From assembly GCA_916613615.1 (NCBI GenBank), contig OU744724.1, forward strand, positions 43,068,662-43,132,661: a stretch of 64,000 bases of DNA, written 5' to 3'. The position numbers and the translations under genes were made by a program. The notes under the pieces were generated by a model, which had not been told where the DNA came from, did not search any database, and saw only the letters and a program-made list of their open reading frames with translations. Below, one piece after another: positions 34,341 to 47,601 of the stretch (position 1 is its first letter; every line of letters starts with the position of its first letter). This DNA comes from Steromphala cineraria. Its lineage: Eukaryota; Mollusca; Gastropoda; Trochida; Trochidae.

Positions 34341-35255
34341 AAACAACAAGCAGACCAAGCAATCTTATTGATCAATGCATATGTTTTGGAACAACGAGAG
34401 GGACTCTTAACAAGAGTAATGCAATAGGCAGAACGCACAGAATAAATATTTGCCTTATGTTTGGGATTATTTAAGCAATTGGGTTGTTTGAAAATATCTC
34501 AAATGGCTGTCTTTTATATATCACGGGCTACTGATTTCACTTCCTTAAATGGAATTAGATATAGATATAGATATGGAAATAATCCGTTGAGGTTCAGTGA
34601 GTTATTTACGAGTATATCTAAAATAATGTTTTCTATTGGCGATCTTTCCTTTATTTTTCTGACAATCTAAATTGTAATTAGATTAGGATTTTCATATAAA
34701 AAGATATGTACTGTAACCACAGATAAATTACTGATTTCATATTTTGTCTACCAAATGTACGTTCAGGTAAGTTTACTTATAGGAATCTTTTGCAACTTTG
34801 TAATGATGTCACGAAACTAAAACTGTAAATATTTGCTTTTCTATTAAATATTTACTATTTTAGTCCATCGTTCGATTTATGCAGACTTGTTGCCCCGATC
34901 TAAATAAACTAATTAGAAGGCAGGCAGCATTTGAACCTATTAGGCCTCATCATATTACAATAACTAGCGAATAACAGTAATTATAAGTTTTTGTTGGGAA
35001 GTTAATCACAAGTCTGGAAAGTGTAGACAGTTGATATCTGAAAAGGGAAAAGGGCGTGCAAGTACTCTGTCTGCATCTATGTCCTCTATAAGCACACTGA
35101 ATATTGATGCCCAATACAATTAAGGATTTGTATTACAATGCAAACGTGTCACTAGACAACAGAACAGTCGAATAAGGCCATTCCAGTAGCTCGTCTTCAA
35201 CCTTCAGACGTTGTTAGTAACACACACTTATTTGCATCTGTCAACTGTTTGCATA

Positions 35256-35753
35256 TTAAAACACGAAATGTTGACGCAACTGAAGCAGTCGTAGACCATC
35301 CGGGCCAACTGTGGCAGGCAGGGCCGCTTTATCCATGTTTTGTGCCTGAATGATTGATAAGAATTTAGAATAATTCTCACAAGACCACGCCATATTAGTG
35401 TTCATATGGTACACAAACGTCTTACAGCATACAACATATGGTGTCAATGTTCTTTCATGACCTTCCATTTCCGCAACTGCACAGACTGCAATGAGCAACT
35501 TGACAATCTTGATTATAGAACTTGGCAAAGTATCATTAACACTGATGAATCAAGGTCAAAACTCTCCCATCCAAACCGGCAAGAACTCATTTTCATCTAA
35601 GAATAGTTTCACCCGACATGCATACCATCGAACATTTGCGGTATGAAGCTCTTCAACAGCATCGGTAGACCACCTAAAAACATTTTCTGCAACTTTCAAA
35701 GCATCACAGAATGCAGACATGCTGTATTTTGATAAGTCATGGAAGTAAAACAC
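35256..35753 (-). pseudogene. Decayed protein-coding piece, unidentified, two in-frame TGA stops
   Basis: One continuous reading frame of 166 codons, interrupted only by two TGA codons three positions apart near 35551-35558. Before them it reads KYSMSAFCDALKVAENVF, RWSTDAVEELHTANVRWYACR and EFLPVWMGEF. After them come SIIKIVKLLIAVCAVAEMEG, YVVCCKTFVYHMNTNMAW and PDGLRLLQLRQHF. Codon use and amino-acid mix are those of a real globular, helical protein, rich in W, C and M, unlike chance frames nearby. Both TGA codons could come from CGA by CpG decay. The family is not recognised. An exon of a gene with an error at the stops, or a retrocopy fragment, are the alternatives. Confidence 0.5.
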
Positions 35754-36119
35754 TCTTTATTATAAGTATTAGAAATAGAATTTTAGTTTTATTGTCAGTA
35801 CAGTATGAATACGTGTATTTTGTGCCCTGACCTCGTGTGCGAACACAGAAAAAGAAAGTAGAACTGTATCAAATAACAAAAAATAGTTCATCAAGAATGG
35901 TGAAAAGTATAATTTCTAAGATGTTATGATGTCTCCCTATGCAAAGAAAAACATAGTTCATTATGAATCTGGATCAGCATAGATGTGACTTATAGATCAT
36001 TATATTAACTACACTTGTCAAATCCTCTTTTATATATAATTAATTTTTATACGAAACTCTTGGAAACCTATGTAAAGTATTTAAACTGTCAAGGTATTGA
36101 TTTTTTAACTTGTCTGTAC

Positions 36120-36480
36120 ATATATTACTGGGAACCTTTTTATATGGGTCTTTAAAGACATTCTGATTTTATATTCTTGATTGTCAATGAAGATGGCTCG
36201 GGTCACAACAAACATTTTCGCTTTGTGTTAAAGTAATTTGAATCCTTTACAACAAATACTTAGATGCACACATGTTTTATGACACAGGAGTAATAGTTTC
36301 CACAAGAAAGTTATATGATTGTCAGATTATCGTTATCTTACGGTGTTTCTCAGACCCTGGTAATTGCTGCTTGGTAATTTGTTGCTTGGTTGACGTTTTG
36401 ACTAATTAGTCTAGTGCTCCGTGAAAAATCTTCAAAGGCTTTTACAATAGTTCACCAGATATAATTATAGATATGATATA
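36120..36480 (+). repeat. Block M, copy 2
   Basis: GAAGATGGCTCGGGTCAC, TTTATGACACAGGAGTAATAG, TTGACTAATTAGTCTAGTGC and TCTTCAAAGGCTTTTACAAT match block M at 41.2-41.56 kb (GATGGCTCATGTTAC) and 50.5-50.7 kb (TATGACGCAGGAGTGATAG, GTCTAGTGCTTAG). Confidence 0.7.
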
Positions 36481-37079
36481 TTTGGTAATTTCTTCCTTCC
36501 CTTCATCATGTTACCTGACGCGTACCTTGTTATAGGAATTTTCCCCTTTTCATATCGTTTACATTTTAAGAAAACAATTTGGTCTATCATTATTTAGAAT
36601 CATTCAAAACAAAATGCATTTGCACTATTAAACTGATTGTATTAATAAAACTCCCGCTTTTTGACAGTGGCCTGCCTTTTTTTTATTATCGTACACTGTA
36701 AATAAGTTTATGGCTATGGCTAAACTTATCATTTACAAATTGATTATCTGGAAAGTATGATGATTTTGTTTATATAACGTTCATCATATTGTTAAACTTC
36801 AAAGCTTTTTGTCAATTACGAGACAAATCAAAATAATTACATAGAAATACGCATTGTAAAGACGACATAAAAACTTAACAACTTTTTGTTGAGAAATATC
36901 TATTTCCCTATATATTCGTATTTATTATTCACATGTGATGAAATAAGTCATCACATAAAATACAATATGTTGCACATGTCACATAAACCCTAGTGGTTGG
37001 ATGGTTAAGAAAACCATGTGATATCAGACTGCAACTACTGTACAAACTACACGACTTTCTGTCTGAACGCAGCCAAAGG

Positions 37080-37112
37080 CTTCCGGGTAGCACGCGAAAA
37101 GCGTGCAGCACG
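37080..37112 (+). repeat. Short hairpin with CACGTG
   Basis: AGCACGCGAAAAGCGTGC is a 6-bp stem with a GAAAA loop, followed directly by AGCACGTGC. A similar GCACGTGC string occurs at 32.1 kb. It could be a promoter-like spot, but no transcript is suggested. Confidence 0.35.
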
Positions 37113-37784
37113 TGCAAGGTCGTGTACACTGGCATAGTGGGCGGGTGAATCAGTGCTATGTAGTTCTATGCATTCTCAATGGCCATTCTTTTATGTACTA
37201 TAAAATGTATTGCTCTAAGACCCCCTTATCGTAATTCGATGTCTATACCTTATATCTGTAAAAAGAATCCAGGTTCAAAGACATTATCTTTGGAATTGTA
37301 TCGACTTTTTTCTCAGTTTATCTCAAATCTGCCTTCAATAGACGACTGTTTGCGCTGTAGACGATGCTCCGAAACCACAGACAGAGCAGTCCAATTATCT
37401 TGAGAAAGAATAAACTCAATAACACTGTACATCAGAAGCAACGGCCACACTAGTCAGATCGGTAATCTTAGCCTTATGTTTTTGAAAGTAGTAAAATGTA
37501 ACTGTTATCCTCAACCGCTCCTTCTCAAGATTTTTCCGATCCCTTAAAAACGAAATTGTTCATTGTTGAATGTCCGAATTCACTTTCAATCAAATTTTTA
37601 TTTATCAAATACGGATAATTTAAAAAACTCAAATTTGTTTTCAGCCTTGAAACTAAAGCTGCGTTCATGATTGTTTTGCCGAAATAATTTCTATATTAGT
37701 CCTTAATATGATATGTGAAGACTAGATAATTTTAAGTAAAAAATTACACAGTACTCAAGGCTCATATCTCTCATCAAATCAGTT

Positions 37785-38070
37785 AACTGTAGGCTCTCAC
37801 GTGACATTTTCCAGTGTGAATAGTGCAATTCTGGAACTGCAGGCTCCAAACATGACATTTCCTAGTGTAATATGTGCACACCTGAAAGCTGAGGCTCTTA
37901 AACTGACATTATAGTCATACACATAGGGATATTAGAGCGAATCTTGAAACTTAAGGTTGTAAAAACGACATTATTACGATGTCAAAATTACATTTTCTAG
38001 TGTGATTAGTGCAAATCTGGAGCTGTAGGCCCTTAAAATGACATTTTTTGGTGATATATATTGCAAATAG
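37785..38070 (+). repeat. Degenerate tandem repeat, period about 50-65 bp
   Basis: The motif (G/A)CTG(T/C)AGGCTC followed by ATGACATTTTC(T/C)AGTGTGA and TAGTGCAAATCTGG recurs four to six times with drift and indels. No function can be read from it. Confidence 0.6.
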
Positions 38071-39789
38071 GCTCTAAATGAAGTTCCTAAAAGAGAACAT
38101 AATTAAGTGAATACGTAATGGTTTGTAACCTATGACCTGACCTACATGTATGTTTTATGACCTAACAAGTCACACTGCAATATTAATCTATCCTTCAGCA
38201 GGCGTCTCAGGTCTTTAACTTAAAGGAACACAGAGTATCTTTCTTAAAATTTTATTTGTTTTGATAAGCTACAAAATATCTAATATGCTGATTGAAGTTC
38301 ATATCTCATCACTGGACTTTCAAATATATCCATTTATGCATAATATCTCTAAAATGCTTTATTTTATGGAAAAATCAAGAAAACACCTCAAATACGTTTA
38401 ATATTCGAAATTATGCATCCAATTAATCTACCTATTTATGACAATACCTAATAAACACTATCGGATCGAATATATCTTCCTGTCAGCTTATGACAAGGTT
38501 TTAAAATTACGTTTGGCGAATTTGCGCGCGCCACTCGAGCCACATTGTCCGGTTTTCGATCAAAATCCCGACTTTGAATGGCCGTATTTTTGTACTTATT
38601 GACCTTTAACTTGCTATTTTCAGTAACAGTTAGTGGTTCCCGATGTAATAACATCGATTTCCAAATTTGACATATGTGATCCTATCAACATTTAACAAAG
38701 CTAAAAAGTAATGACTTGCTTAGTATTATTTGTGTTATCATTGATCTTCTCTGACCAAAATAGTTTGTTTTCCCTGTTGAAATGAACTGCTTAATGTTTC
38801 CATATATGTTTATATGTGGTGAGCTATTAATTAAATTGTCTCATTTTATTTTTTTATTCAGCTTTTCAAAGATTATTAAGCTTAACATTGTTGATTCAAA
38901 AAGTCGTACAACCCATAACCACACTATATGAACAAATATGTGGCATTATATCTAAAATTATCCATTAAAACATCCATTAGTGCACTTAAGTGAATAAGTT
39001 ATGAAAGAAAAGTGTGTATAAGTTATAGAAAGGGAGTTATTCCGTACGCTTAGGTTAGTGTATCACGATTCAACATTAATAGAAGACAGTTACTTACTTG
39101 GTATTTACAACAACAGAAATTCAACCATTGTTATCAGCTTCTTCTTCTGTTTTGCCCTCGAGGTAGTATTAAAGTTATAGATTGCAAATCAAGAAAGCTA
39201 ATGGCAGTTGAATATAAAGGACGACGCCAGACTGATAAAAAAATGTAATTTTCTTCGATCTAATAACCACTCTTCTGAAATAATGATATCAAAAGACTCC
39301 AATGCTATCAAATAGTGAATACAAAGCCGCTTAAAGGTGAATCTATCATTTCAGAATAAACTCAACTCCGGTTCTTTATCAAATCAAGACTTTATATCTT
39401 AATTTTGTCATTGAACTGAAACAATTGACATAAAAGAATAAAAATGGTCAAATGACACCAATTAACGTTAAGCATAGGGGCCACACGCAGTGTTTTTTAA
39501 AGATGTTTATGTTTTTGGGTTACTCAAAAGAAAATGATGTTCTTAAGATCGATTTTACTCACATACCTGTTAGTAATTTCTTGACCAGTAATCTCGAATA
39601 AAAGAACATTGATCTCCGCTCAAGCCATAGTGCTATTTTTTGCTGAAATTATTTCTCTAATCTTCAAATATCTATTCGGATTTGCGATGACATGGTTTCA
39701 TGTATTTAGAATCACACTTTAAAATTAGGTTTCTGATATTTAAATGATTGTATAAATAACGCTTATGAATCCTTTCTTGGGTGGTGTTT

Positions 39790-40380
39790 TACATTTATTG
39801 AGTCAGTTCTTTCAGATTATCAAAAACTATGAAAAACGTTTTGCTGTTCGTTAGAAATATCTTATTGAATTCTAATCAATTATAGTATTTGATATTAATT
39901 AATATATTTATTAGCTTAATGATTAAATTTGTTTTCTTAATGATTAAATTTGTTTTCTTAGTTTACATTTTATTGCTTTCGTGATTATAGTTTTAGTTTC
40001 ATTATCTATTCAAGAATGAAGAAACCCTTAAATTTGATAAATGTTACTAAGTCACAAACTATGTCAAATACCATCTACAACTTTATTAGTAGGATAAATG
40101 TGTTTTTTGATTTGTTACTATTCAAAAAGGTATATCCTATACTCGAACTAAGAGACTTTTATGATTTGAATGACACGGTTGATAAGTGTCCTCTTGAAGG
40201 CAAAATGATAACCTTTAGATCCAGTATACTCTATTAAAATGTTAATGTTTACAATATCTTGACCAAAATGTCAATTTCAAATGAAGCCCTAGCCCTAATG
40301 TCATCATATCAAACACGTGAAAAAGCAATAATGGTTACAATTGTACCTCGTTTATTCTGGAGCGAAAATACTACTTACAA
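39790..40380 (+). repeat. Block B, copy at 39.8-40.4 kb
   Basis: CAGATTATCAAAAACTATGA, AATTTGATAAATGTT, AAAAAGGTATATCCTATACT and ATCAAACACGTGAAAAAG recur in the same order at 50.9-51.45 kb. The open frames here (for example 40016-40237) are not kept in the second copy, which argues against coding. Confidence 0.75.
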
Positions 40381-40420
40381 ATGTCAAAATTATAACCTGT
40401 TTCTAGATGAGCTCTGTCTG

Positions 40421-40847
40421 TTTAAAGGGGCAGTAGCAGTTTTTTGAAAAAAAAATATTTTCAACTTTTTATCGACAATTGTTAGTTAGAGCGTAAGTAG
40501 CAAGTTTTTGATATTTTTAAATTTTATTTTTTCACTGATAATTGTAAGTTATTGTTAAGCATATAATTTGTACAGTGTCAAAAATCTCATAACACAAACC
40601 AGTTATCCATAGTCAAAGGACAAAGTATAAGGATAAACATAAAATCTATTGGCGGCCATTGTGTGTAAACACCTTTAATTCTTTTTTGTGTAAGAAAAAG
40701 GAATCGCATGGCTAAACATTACATTATATATTTGAATTATTACTGCTTCATTTAGTTTAAATACATTGTCTTTCAATTGGAACCATAAATTTTTATTTTC
40801 CTGACATCCCCTTATATTCCCCCTAAAACGTGCTACTGCCCCTTTAA
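40421..40847 (+). mobile_element. MITE family A, full-length copy with internal variation
   Basis: TTTAAAGGGGCAGTAGCAG at the left and ACGTGCTACTGCCCCTTTAA at the right; TTAA flanks are intact. It is longer than the other copies because the left core is partly duplicated: two AAGT/AGTTTTTGATA-like segments each precede a (C/G)A(C)AATTGT(T/A)AGTTA string. Confidence 0.9.
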
Positions 40848-41089
40848 TGTTTAATGTATTATTTTGATATTGTCTAAAATCTCATTACACAAATCAATCA
40901 TCCGTATTCAGATAACAATTCATTGGTAGCCATTTACGTGTGAATCGCATGGCTTGACTTTAGATAATATATTTGATTTATTGCTGCTTCATTTAGTTGA
41001 TATACATTGTCTTTCAATTGGAACCATTTATTTCCATTTGCTTGACTACCCCTTATAGTTCCAATAAAAACGTGCTACTGTCCCTTTAA
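40848..41089 (+). mobile_element. MITE family A, truncated copy fused to the preceding one
   Basis: Directly after the previous copy the core starts again (TTAATGTATTATTTTGATATT) and runs to ACGTGCTACTGTCCCTTTAAA. The left terminus is missing, so this is either a nested insertion or unequal recombination between two copies. Confidence 0.85.
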
Positions 41090-41209
41090 AACTGATTTTC
41101 TATATATGTGAAATTCTTTTTTTCTTATTTATTTAGGACACAATTTCTGTTCGTGAATTCAGACGTCAACCCTTATACTTGTTAAGCTGAAGATATTTTA
41201 TGTTCTTCA

Positions 41210-41560
41210 GTATATAGTGACTGGAACTATTGATAAGGGTTTTTGAGATGTGATTTAATTTTCCCTGCATTTCTTTGGAGATGGCTCATGTTACTACATA
41301 CACTTTCAGTTTCTGAGAAAATAATTTTTAAACACAAACAATTCAGTAAGTTATTTATAACACAAGAGTGGTAGTTCAAGTGATATACATAGTTACATAG
41401 CCATTATCTTACGAGGTATCTCCTCAAGTAATTGTAGCTTTTTTTAACCCTCCCCTGAAAACCCACGCCCAAACCCCTAATGTTGTAAATGACCAGTCCC
41501 TAATCAGCCCATTTCTCCTTGGGAAATCATTAAAGCCTTGTCTTCATTGATACATCTACC
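41210..41560 (+). repeat. Block M, copy 3
   Basis: GGAGATGGCTCATGTTACTA, ACACAAGAGTGGTAGTTC, TCTTACGAGGTATCTCC and AAATCATTAAAGCCTTG align in order with block M at 32.3, 36.1 and 50.4 kb. It opens the better preserved duplicate unit (41.2-50.4 kb). Confidence 0.65.
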
Positions 41561-43199
41561 CATTAGTCATTCCCTGAGTCATGCTTGGCTTTAAGAAAAA
41601 GTGTTTATTTCTTATCATGCATCTTGCGAAAGCTATTTGGCATTGTGATTTCATTGTTATACAATCATTCTTAAATATATCTTTAATTTTCAAATGATTT
41701 TATGATATCAATGATGCATGTTATTTACAACTTTTTATGTAAGTCTTTCTATTCTATACGAAATTATCCCAGTCTGTTTATTAGATTAGGATTAGATAAT
41801 ATTGGATTTTCGAAAAGAGTGATAAACAAGTTGTTTTCGCAGTTAACAAGGATATTGCTTGAGAAATTTATGTGAAATTGTTTGCTGAATCGATAAAAGA
41901 AAGAAGAAATGTAATCCCATACATTTCATAAATGCTGCCAATACGTAGACAAAATACATTAGAGAATCAACTTAACTTAATGTTACAACTAACTGGGTTA
42001 AGACTGATAGTTTTGTTTACATCACTTAGAAATCCTGCATATCTAATAAACTCAATTATTTGTTTACAATTTTACAAATTGTACAATCATGAGAAGAGAA
42101 TGATAATCCTTGTCCTAGTTGTAATGCAATTTTGTTAAACATTTGAAGAAGTAATTATGGTAACAACTGATTCAAGATCACGATTTATAGCTGATTTGTG
42201 TTCATGTAATCAGTACGTAATTAGTTTTTTAAGCAACACTATTCAAAGAGAAAGAGACTATCCATGTCAAAAATCAGAACAAATTAAAAAAGATCACTCC
42301 CGGGATGTAACTGGTCGTTTGACGGCTTTTGCAAATAGAAAATTACCATAACTGTCACATATCACAGAGAAAACGATATAATGAACTGTCAAGGTCAACA
42401 GAAATCATAATCTTGAGTTCATTGAAAACTTTTTCCATACTTTAGTTGCATATCTTGCCTCTGATATATACTAGCCAACAAAATCCTCTTTATAAATTCT
42501 TAAATATCCATATATAGTTTGCTAGCAAATTACTTACTGTTGCGGACACATACTTTGGACATTAAACAATATTTGACAATGTTAGTATAACCAAATCTTC
42601 CATGTTCTAAGACCTTGTTATGGAAAAGTGACTTTCGGCTTTTTTGATTGCAAGAAAATTGAAAAGAATTTGATGCCAATGCATAACAACAATATTATTT
42701 CAGAGCCATATTACATCCATACTACTTTTAGTCTGAATATGTTTGTTGTCTCTATAAATGGTGTAAAAATAATGACTTTTTCGTGTGGTGTATAAATTTG
42801 AAAAATCGACAAACCTTCCTATTTTTTTCAAAATCTTTGTAAAAAAATTCATGTAATATGTCTTGCCGAATTTTAAGATTAAACCCTTGTTGGCCTTTAA
42901 ATTAGAAGAGTTTTCTCATACAAGACACTACTGGTATATTCTAACAAAACTTGTATTGATATCTATCGAATGACAATAACAAGAATTAATAAGTATCTCA
43001 TATGAAAAATATATTCTGTTCCATAAGAATAAAGACTATTTTGTAACAAACATCAAAGCAATGTTCCCTCTACTTTTCTTGTTTTGGTCTTTCAAACAAG
43101 TTTGCTATTCTTTGTCTTTGATGTCTTTGTCTGATCATGTACCGAGGCAAAAACAACTATCACATTTCCAAGAAAAATGATTTACTAGTGAGGTTAACA

Positions 43200-43520
43200 A
43201 CCAGAAAGCTTGACTCTCAAGGAAGGTCAGATCACAAGAACATCAGACACTAAGAGCTGTAGTTCTGGAATCCACAAGCAGAGCAGTCAGATTTATGTCT
43301 TATGTCTTTGAATAAGAATAAATACAAACGCAATTTGTTCATTTCCCACATATTTTAATTCGATTTAAATTTCATTTGGTAGTTTAACAAACTTAATCTT
43401 CTCTTAAGAGACGATCCAAAGGACATCCAACTCTAGGAACTATATGTTTAAGATCTACTAGCAGAGCAGTCAGCTATAGAATAAACACAAAGGCGATTGT
43501 ACAAATTCATGTTCCACATA
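43200..43520 (+). repeat. Block C, copy 3, itself a local duplication
   Basis: GCAGAGCAGTCAG, AGAATAAA-ACAAA-GCGATT-like and CCACATATTTTAATT strings occur twice (near 43280 and 43460), a tandem pair about 175 bp apart. A related piece, GCAGTCAGACATTGAG, lies at 52.53 kb in the next unit. Confidence 0.6.
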
Positions 43521-43774
43521 TTTTAATTAGATTCCAATTATATTTGATAGTAATGAAATGAATTGATGCTATATGCTATGGATGCATGGTTTCAAGCTAT
43601 TAGCTGCTTGTAATTAGATTGTAAGATCAGTGTTTGATTGATAGGTATATTTGACACTTAATGTGGATATGATAATATTCTCTAGGCCTGAGGCCTTTGA
43701 GTATTGAATAAAGATTGATTGCCTGATTGACATATAGTTGTAAAAAGTTGTAAACTAATTTCAACTTTACGTTT

Positions 43775-45969
43775 TTAAAGGAATATTCCAATGAAAAATG
43801 AAAAAGAGCCTTTTAAAACAATGTTTATGGATAAATCCTTCAACTTTGGCTAATAATTTTTAGCTAAATCACCAAATCTGCAATAAAAATTCAAAGTTGG
43901 GAAAAATCAAGTTTACCGGCATCGATAGGGGCGCCATATTGCTATCTCGAACGGTAAACGAGAGCGAGAAACACCGGGAATATGACGTCAGCGACACACC
44001 ACGAAATTAGGAGACGCCGTTAGATTCAATGGTGGGCGGTGACGGCCCGTCTAACATGAGAATGTAGCAACCGTCTCGACTTCAGTAGAGACGTGTTGAA
44101 TCCAGAATATTCTACTTCTATGATGCCCAAAGCAATAAATAAATATTTCTGACCAGCAGACTGCTTCAAAACTTCAGTACAGATTCAAAAGATCTCCCAT
44201 GTGCGGACGTCACAAGGTTTGAACACTGACACTCACTGACATTTTTTAGTATTTTTATAAGCTTGAGACATCCTCATTAGGTTGAAATAAAGTGTTAAAT
44301 GACTTTGCTGAAATAAGTGCATTTGTAAAAAAAATAGAAACGTAACTAGAATAATTTTTTATCAATTATATCACTAAAAAAAATAGACCTTCTAATGTGA
44401 TCTTGTCGAAGCGAATCCTAAAAAGCGAATCCGCGATGATGGTGATATGGTTTCGTAATCAAAAGGAAATTGTTTATATCAATCAAAACACGATTGATTA
44501 ATTTGAAAGATGGCATTCTCTATGTTGACGTGGAATTCACGTTTTTATCATATAAATCTTGGCTTGTTTGAGGACGAAAATATTTTTCTATTTATTTAGT
44601 TGTCGCCCGTACGAAACCAATTTTGATTACGAATCACTTAGGCGCACGCCATATGATATTGTTACGATTCTTGTTATGTTCACAAATCATGTTGATTATT
44701 TTCCAAAGGTATTTCAGCTAAACAATACGTAAAAAAATTAAAATGGAATTATGAGATACCATTAGTATACTATAACGATCAGTAAGGAATGGTGTTTTTA
44801 ATAATATTAAAGATCTATCAACTCATCAGCAAGGAATAAAAAATAATATTATACTCACAAAATGTCTTTATATCATCGAGTGTTTTTTCTCTTTTAGTTG
44901 CTTTTAGTCGATGAAGCTGAAAATTCCATATTTGTTAAATAAAATAATTTATCTATTTAACTATTTTTTATTATTTAACAGAAGGATGTGATTTTAATTA
45001 CAACAATGCACAAATTATCACAACGTATGTCTCTTAAACTCTTCATTTTTTTAAACAAAATACTATATTTACGTAATTTATGCATGCTTTACATTGAATA
45101 TTTTCTTATATATATTTTAAAAACAATTATTCTTACACGTTTATTGAATTATTGTTTCCCTTTTCAAACTGACTATAGAGGCTTTTTAAAAATCCAGAGA
45201 TTGAATGTGAAAGAGTACCAGATTTTGAAAAATCCTATCGTAGTAATTCTTGAGAAAATAACATGTTATTAATATCATTTTCGGAAAGATATAAAAATGC
45301 TATGCAAAAGTCTTAGTGATTGATAATATGTATATAACAGGTAAATTATTGACATGCACGTTTGATGTATCAAATTTCAATCAACGTTTTCTACTTTAAA
45401 AGTGTTAATTTTAGATAAAAGAAGGAGTATTTATACAGTACGGCAACATATTTCAGGTAAACATTAAACTTGTACCATGTTTTAATCAGAAAAAAATGCA
45501 AAGAACACATCAAGATATTATACTCTTGCTAGTTTTTATTTATTTTCTGTGTTCTTTTAGATAATTTATATATCGTTAATTATTTCTAGACAAAACCGTA
45601 TATTAGTCGTAGTGGCTTGTTGAATAATCTGTTCGACGACTGGGTCGTTCCGTAGGCACAACAATGTTTTACGTTAACAAAGTGCGCAGCGCACACATTC
45701 AGCAAAACTAGTCAAATCATGGAAACTCCACTGCACAAAGATGTACGGAGTTTATAATGTAAGCTCCATGCATCGATTTCTTGTGGTGTGTCGATGACGT
45801 CACATTTTCAAATAAAATGGCGACCACCGTCATCGCTCAAAGACGAAGGTTTAAAATTCTGTAAATACTTATCTCGTTGACAGAAAAATTTAATAATTTG
45901 TGAGAATGTCGTTTATAACTCAAACTTTTGCTAGAATTAAGTTGAAATCGTACTGGAATATTCCTTTAA
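43775..45969. mobile_element. 2.2-kb TTAA-flanked element with long terminal inverted repeats
   Basis: The left end is TTAA-AGGAATATTCCA and the right end TGGAATATTCCT-TTAA, so TTAA lies on both sides. Homology between the two ends continues inward: ATGACGTCAGCGACACACCA at 43982 is mirrored by TGGTGTGTCGATGACGTCAC at 45784, giving terminal inverted repeats of about 180-200 bp. The interior is very AT-rich and its longest frame (44988-45272, 94 codons) is not a transposase I recognise, so it is probably non-autonomous. It sits inside one unit of the downstream duplication and is missing from the other. Confidence 0.8.
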
Positions 45970-46739
45970 GGAATGTTTCTGTCTACCCTGTCTATTCCAT
46001 TAACGAACACGTTGAAAATATGATTAATGCAATTCAAGAACCTTTATATCAAAATGGACACGTTTTTTTATTGTTTAATCATTAAGCTTTTTATTTCGTA
46101 TAGACAAGCTTTGTTAGCAGCACAAACAAGTAAGGATGATTCATAATGTGTATTTGACCTAGTTTCGTTAATAAGTTGTTTTCTTACTAATTTACATGTT
46201 TACTTACTTTACTTCCCCCTTTGTACTCTCAAACAACAAGCTCTTTTAGGAATTCCATATTCCGATTTTGTTTCACAATCAAATTTTATATAGTGAACTA
46301 TATGATCAACAATGATATCCTGGGTTATATCAGTGACCATCTATCAGGCTACAGTGACGACATCTTATATATGCTGCGCCATTCGTTGAGTATCAACTTT
46401 ACTCATAACACTCAATGAAATAAACCTGGTATTCAACTGTATTAAGTATCATGTATGTTTTGAACTTGAGAAACCGAGTATGAGATGCTAAAGTGGAAAA
46501 AACATGCTGATGATTTATTTTAAATCAAATTTTAGGTTATACCAATCTTAGTTTTCCACAAATTTGGACTGCTAACACATGAACATAAGGAGACTTTATC
46601 ATTTACAATGTAAAATCGTGGATCTTCAAAATATTCATCAAAAACCTTAAACTAATCTTTATTTCAACAACACTGTACATCTCAGATGTTTTAATTGGAT
46701 TAAGAGTTCAATCCTTATACCGAAACAACACCTCATTGG

Positions 46740-47040
46740 CTATCCTCGCTCCTTCGAGCGATCAAACATCTGTACTATCGTGTTAAAGTCATGTGCAGCT
46801 TAGATCGATTTACTTTCAACTCCATGTCTATCAGGCATGTCATCAGCTTTATGTGGTTTCCATTTCTTTCAGTGTGACTTGAAATGGTGATAAGATAATT
46901 AAGAATAATCCATTGCTAGAAGCTTGAAAAGTAAAGAAGAGACTAAGGAAAAGACTTTGTGTCTTTTTGGTTTCTTCCTAATTTCTCAATAAGGAATTAT
47001 ATCTTAGACGAGTGATTTGTCAAAAATGTTAATTGAAAGG
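46740..47040 (+). repeat. Block D, copy 3
   Basis: TCAGGCATGTCATCAGCTTT, TTTGTGTCTTTTTGGTTTC and ATATCTTAGACGAGTGAT match CCAGGTCATCAGATTTTCC, TTTGTGTCTTAGGTTTCC and GTATCTGAGACGAGTGAT at 53.9-54.09 kb. Order and spacing are kept. Confidence 0.7.
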
Positions 47041-47236
47041 ATATTTTGCATCCATGACCAGCTGGAAAGATAACGCTTAATAAATGATAAGTAAACAAGA
47101 TGCATTTTAGATCAGTCTGGTTGACCTGTGTCATTATCCAAATCGCTTTTATTTATGCAGTGAAGTTTCAGAAAGACTATGGTTATAAATGTCAGAAGGT
47201 TAATGTTAATGTTCAATCAAAAAAGGTTCTAATCTC

Positions 47237-47601
47237 TTTAAAGGGGCAGTAGCACGGTTTTTGATAATCTCATATTTTAAATATTTCACTGATAATTGTA
47301 AGTTTATGCTAAATGTATAAATCTGACAGTGACAAAAATAACATTTCACAAGCCAATCATTCAAAGTCAGAGGACAAAGTATGAAGATTCACATAAAATT
47401 CATTGGCGGCCATTTTGTGTGAACACCTTTAATTCATTTTGTGTAAGAAATAGGAATCGCATGGCTAAACTTTATGTTATATATTTGAATTAGTACTGCT
47501 TCGTTTAGTTTAAATATATGATCTTTCATTTGGAACCATTATTTTTTATATTCCTGACATCACCTTATATTCCCCATAAAAACGTGCTACTGCCCTTTTA
47601 A
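47237..47601 (+). mobile_element. MITE family A, full-length copy
   Basis: TTTAAAGGGGCAGTAGCACG at the left and ACGTGCTACTGCCCTTTTAA at the right, TTAA on both sides, with a core as in the other copies (ATTCATTGGCGGCCATTTTG). Confidence 0.9.
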
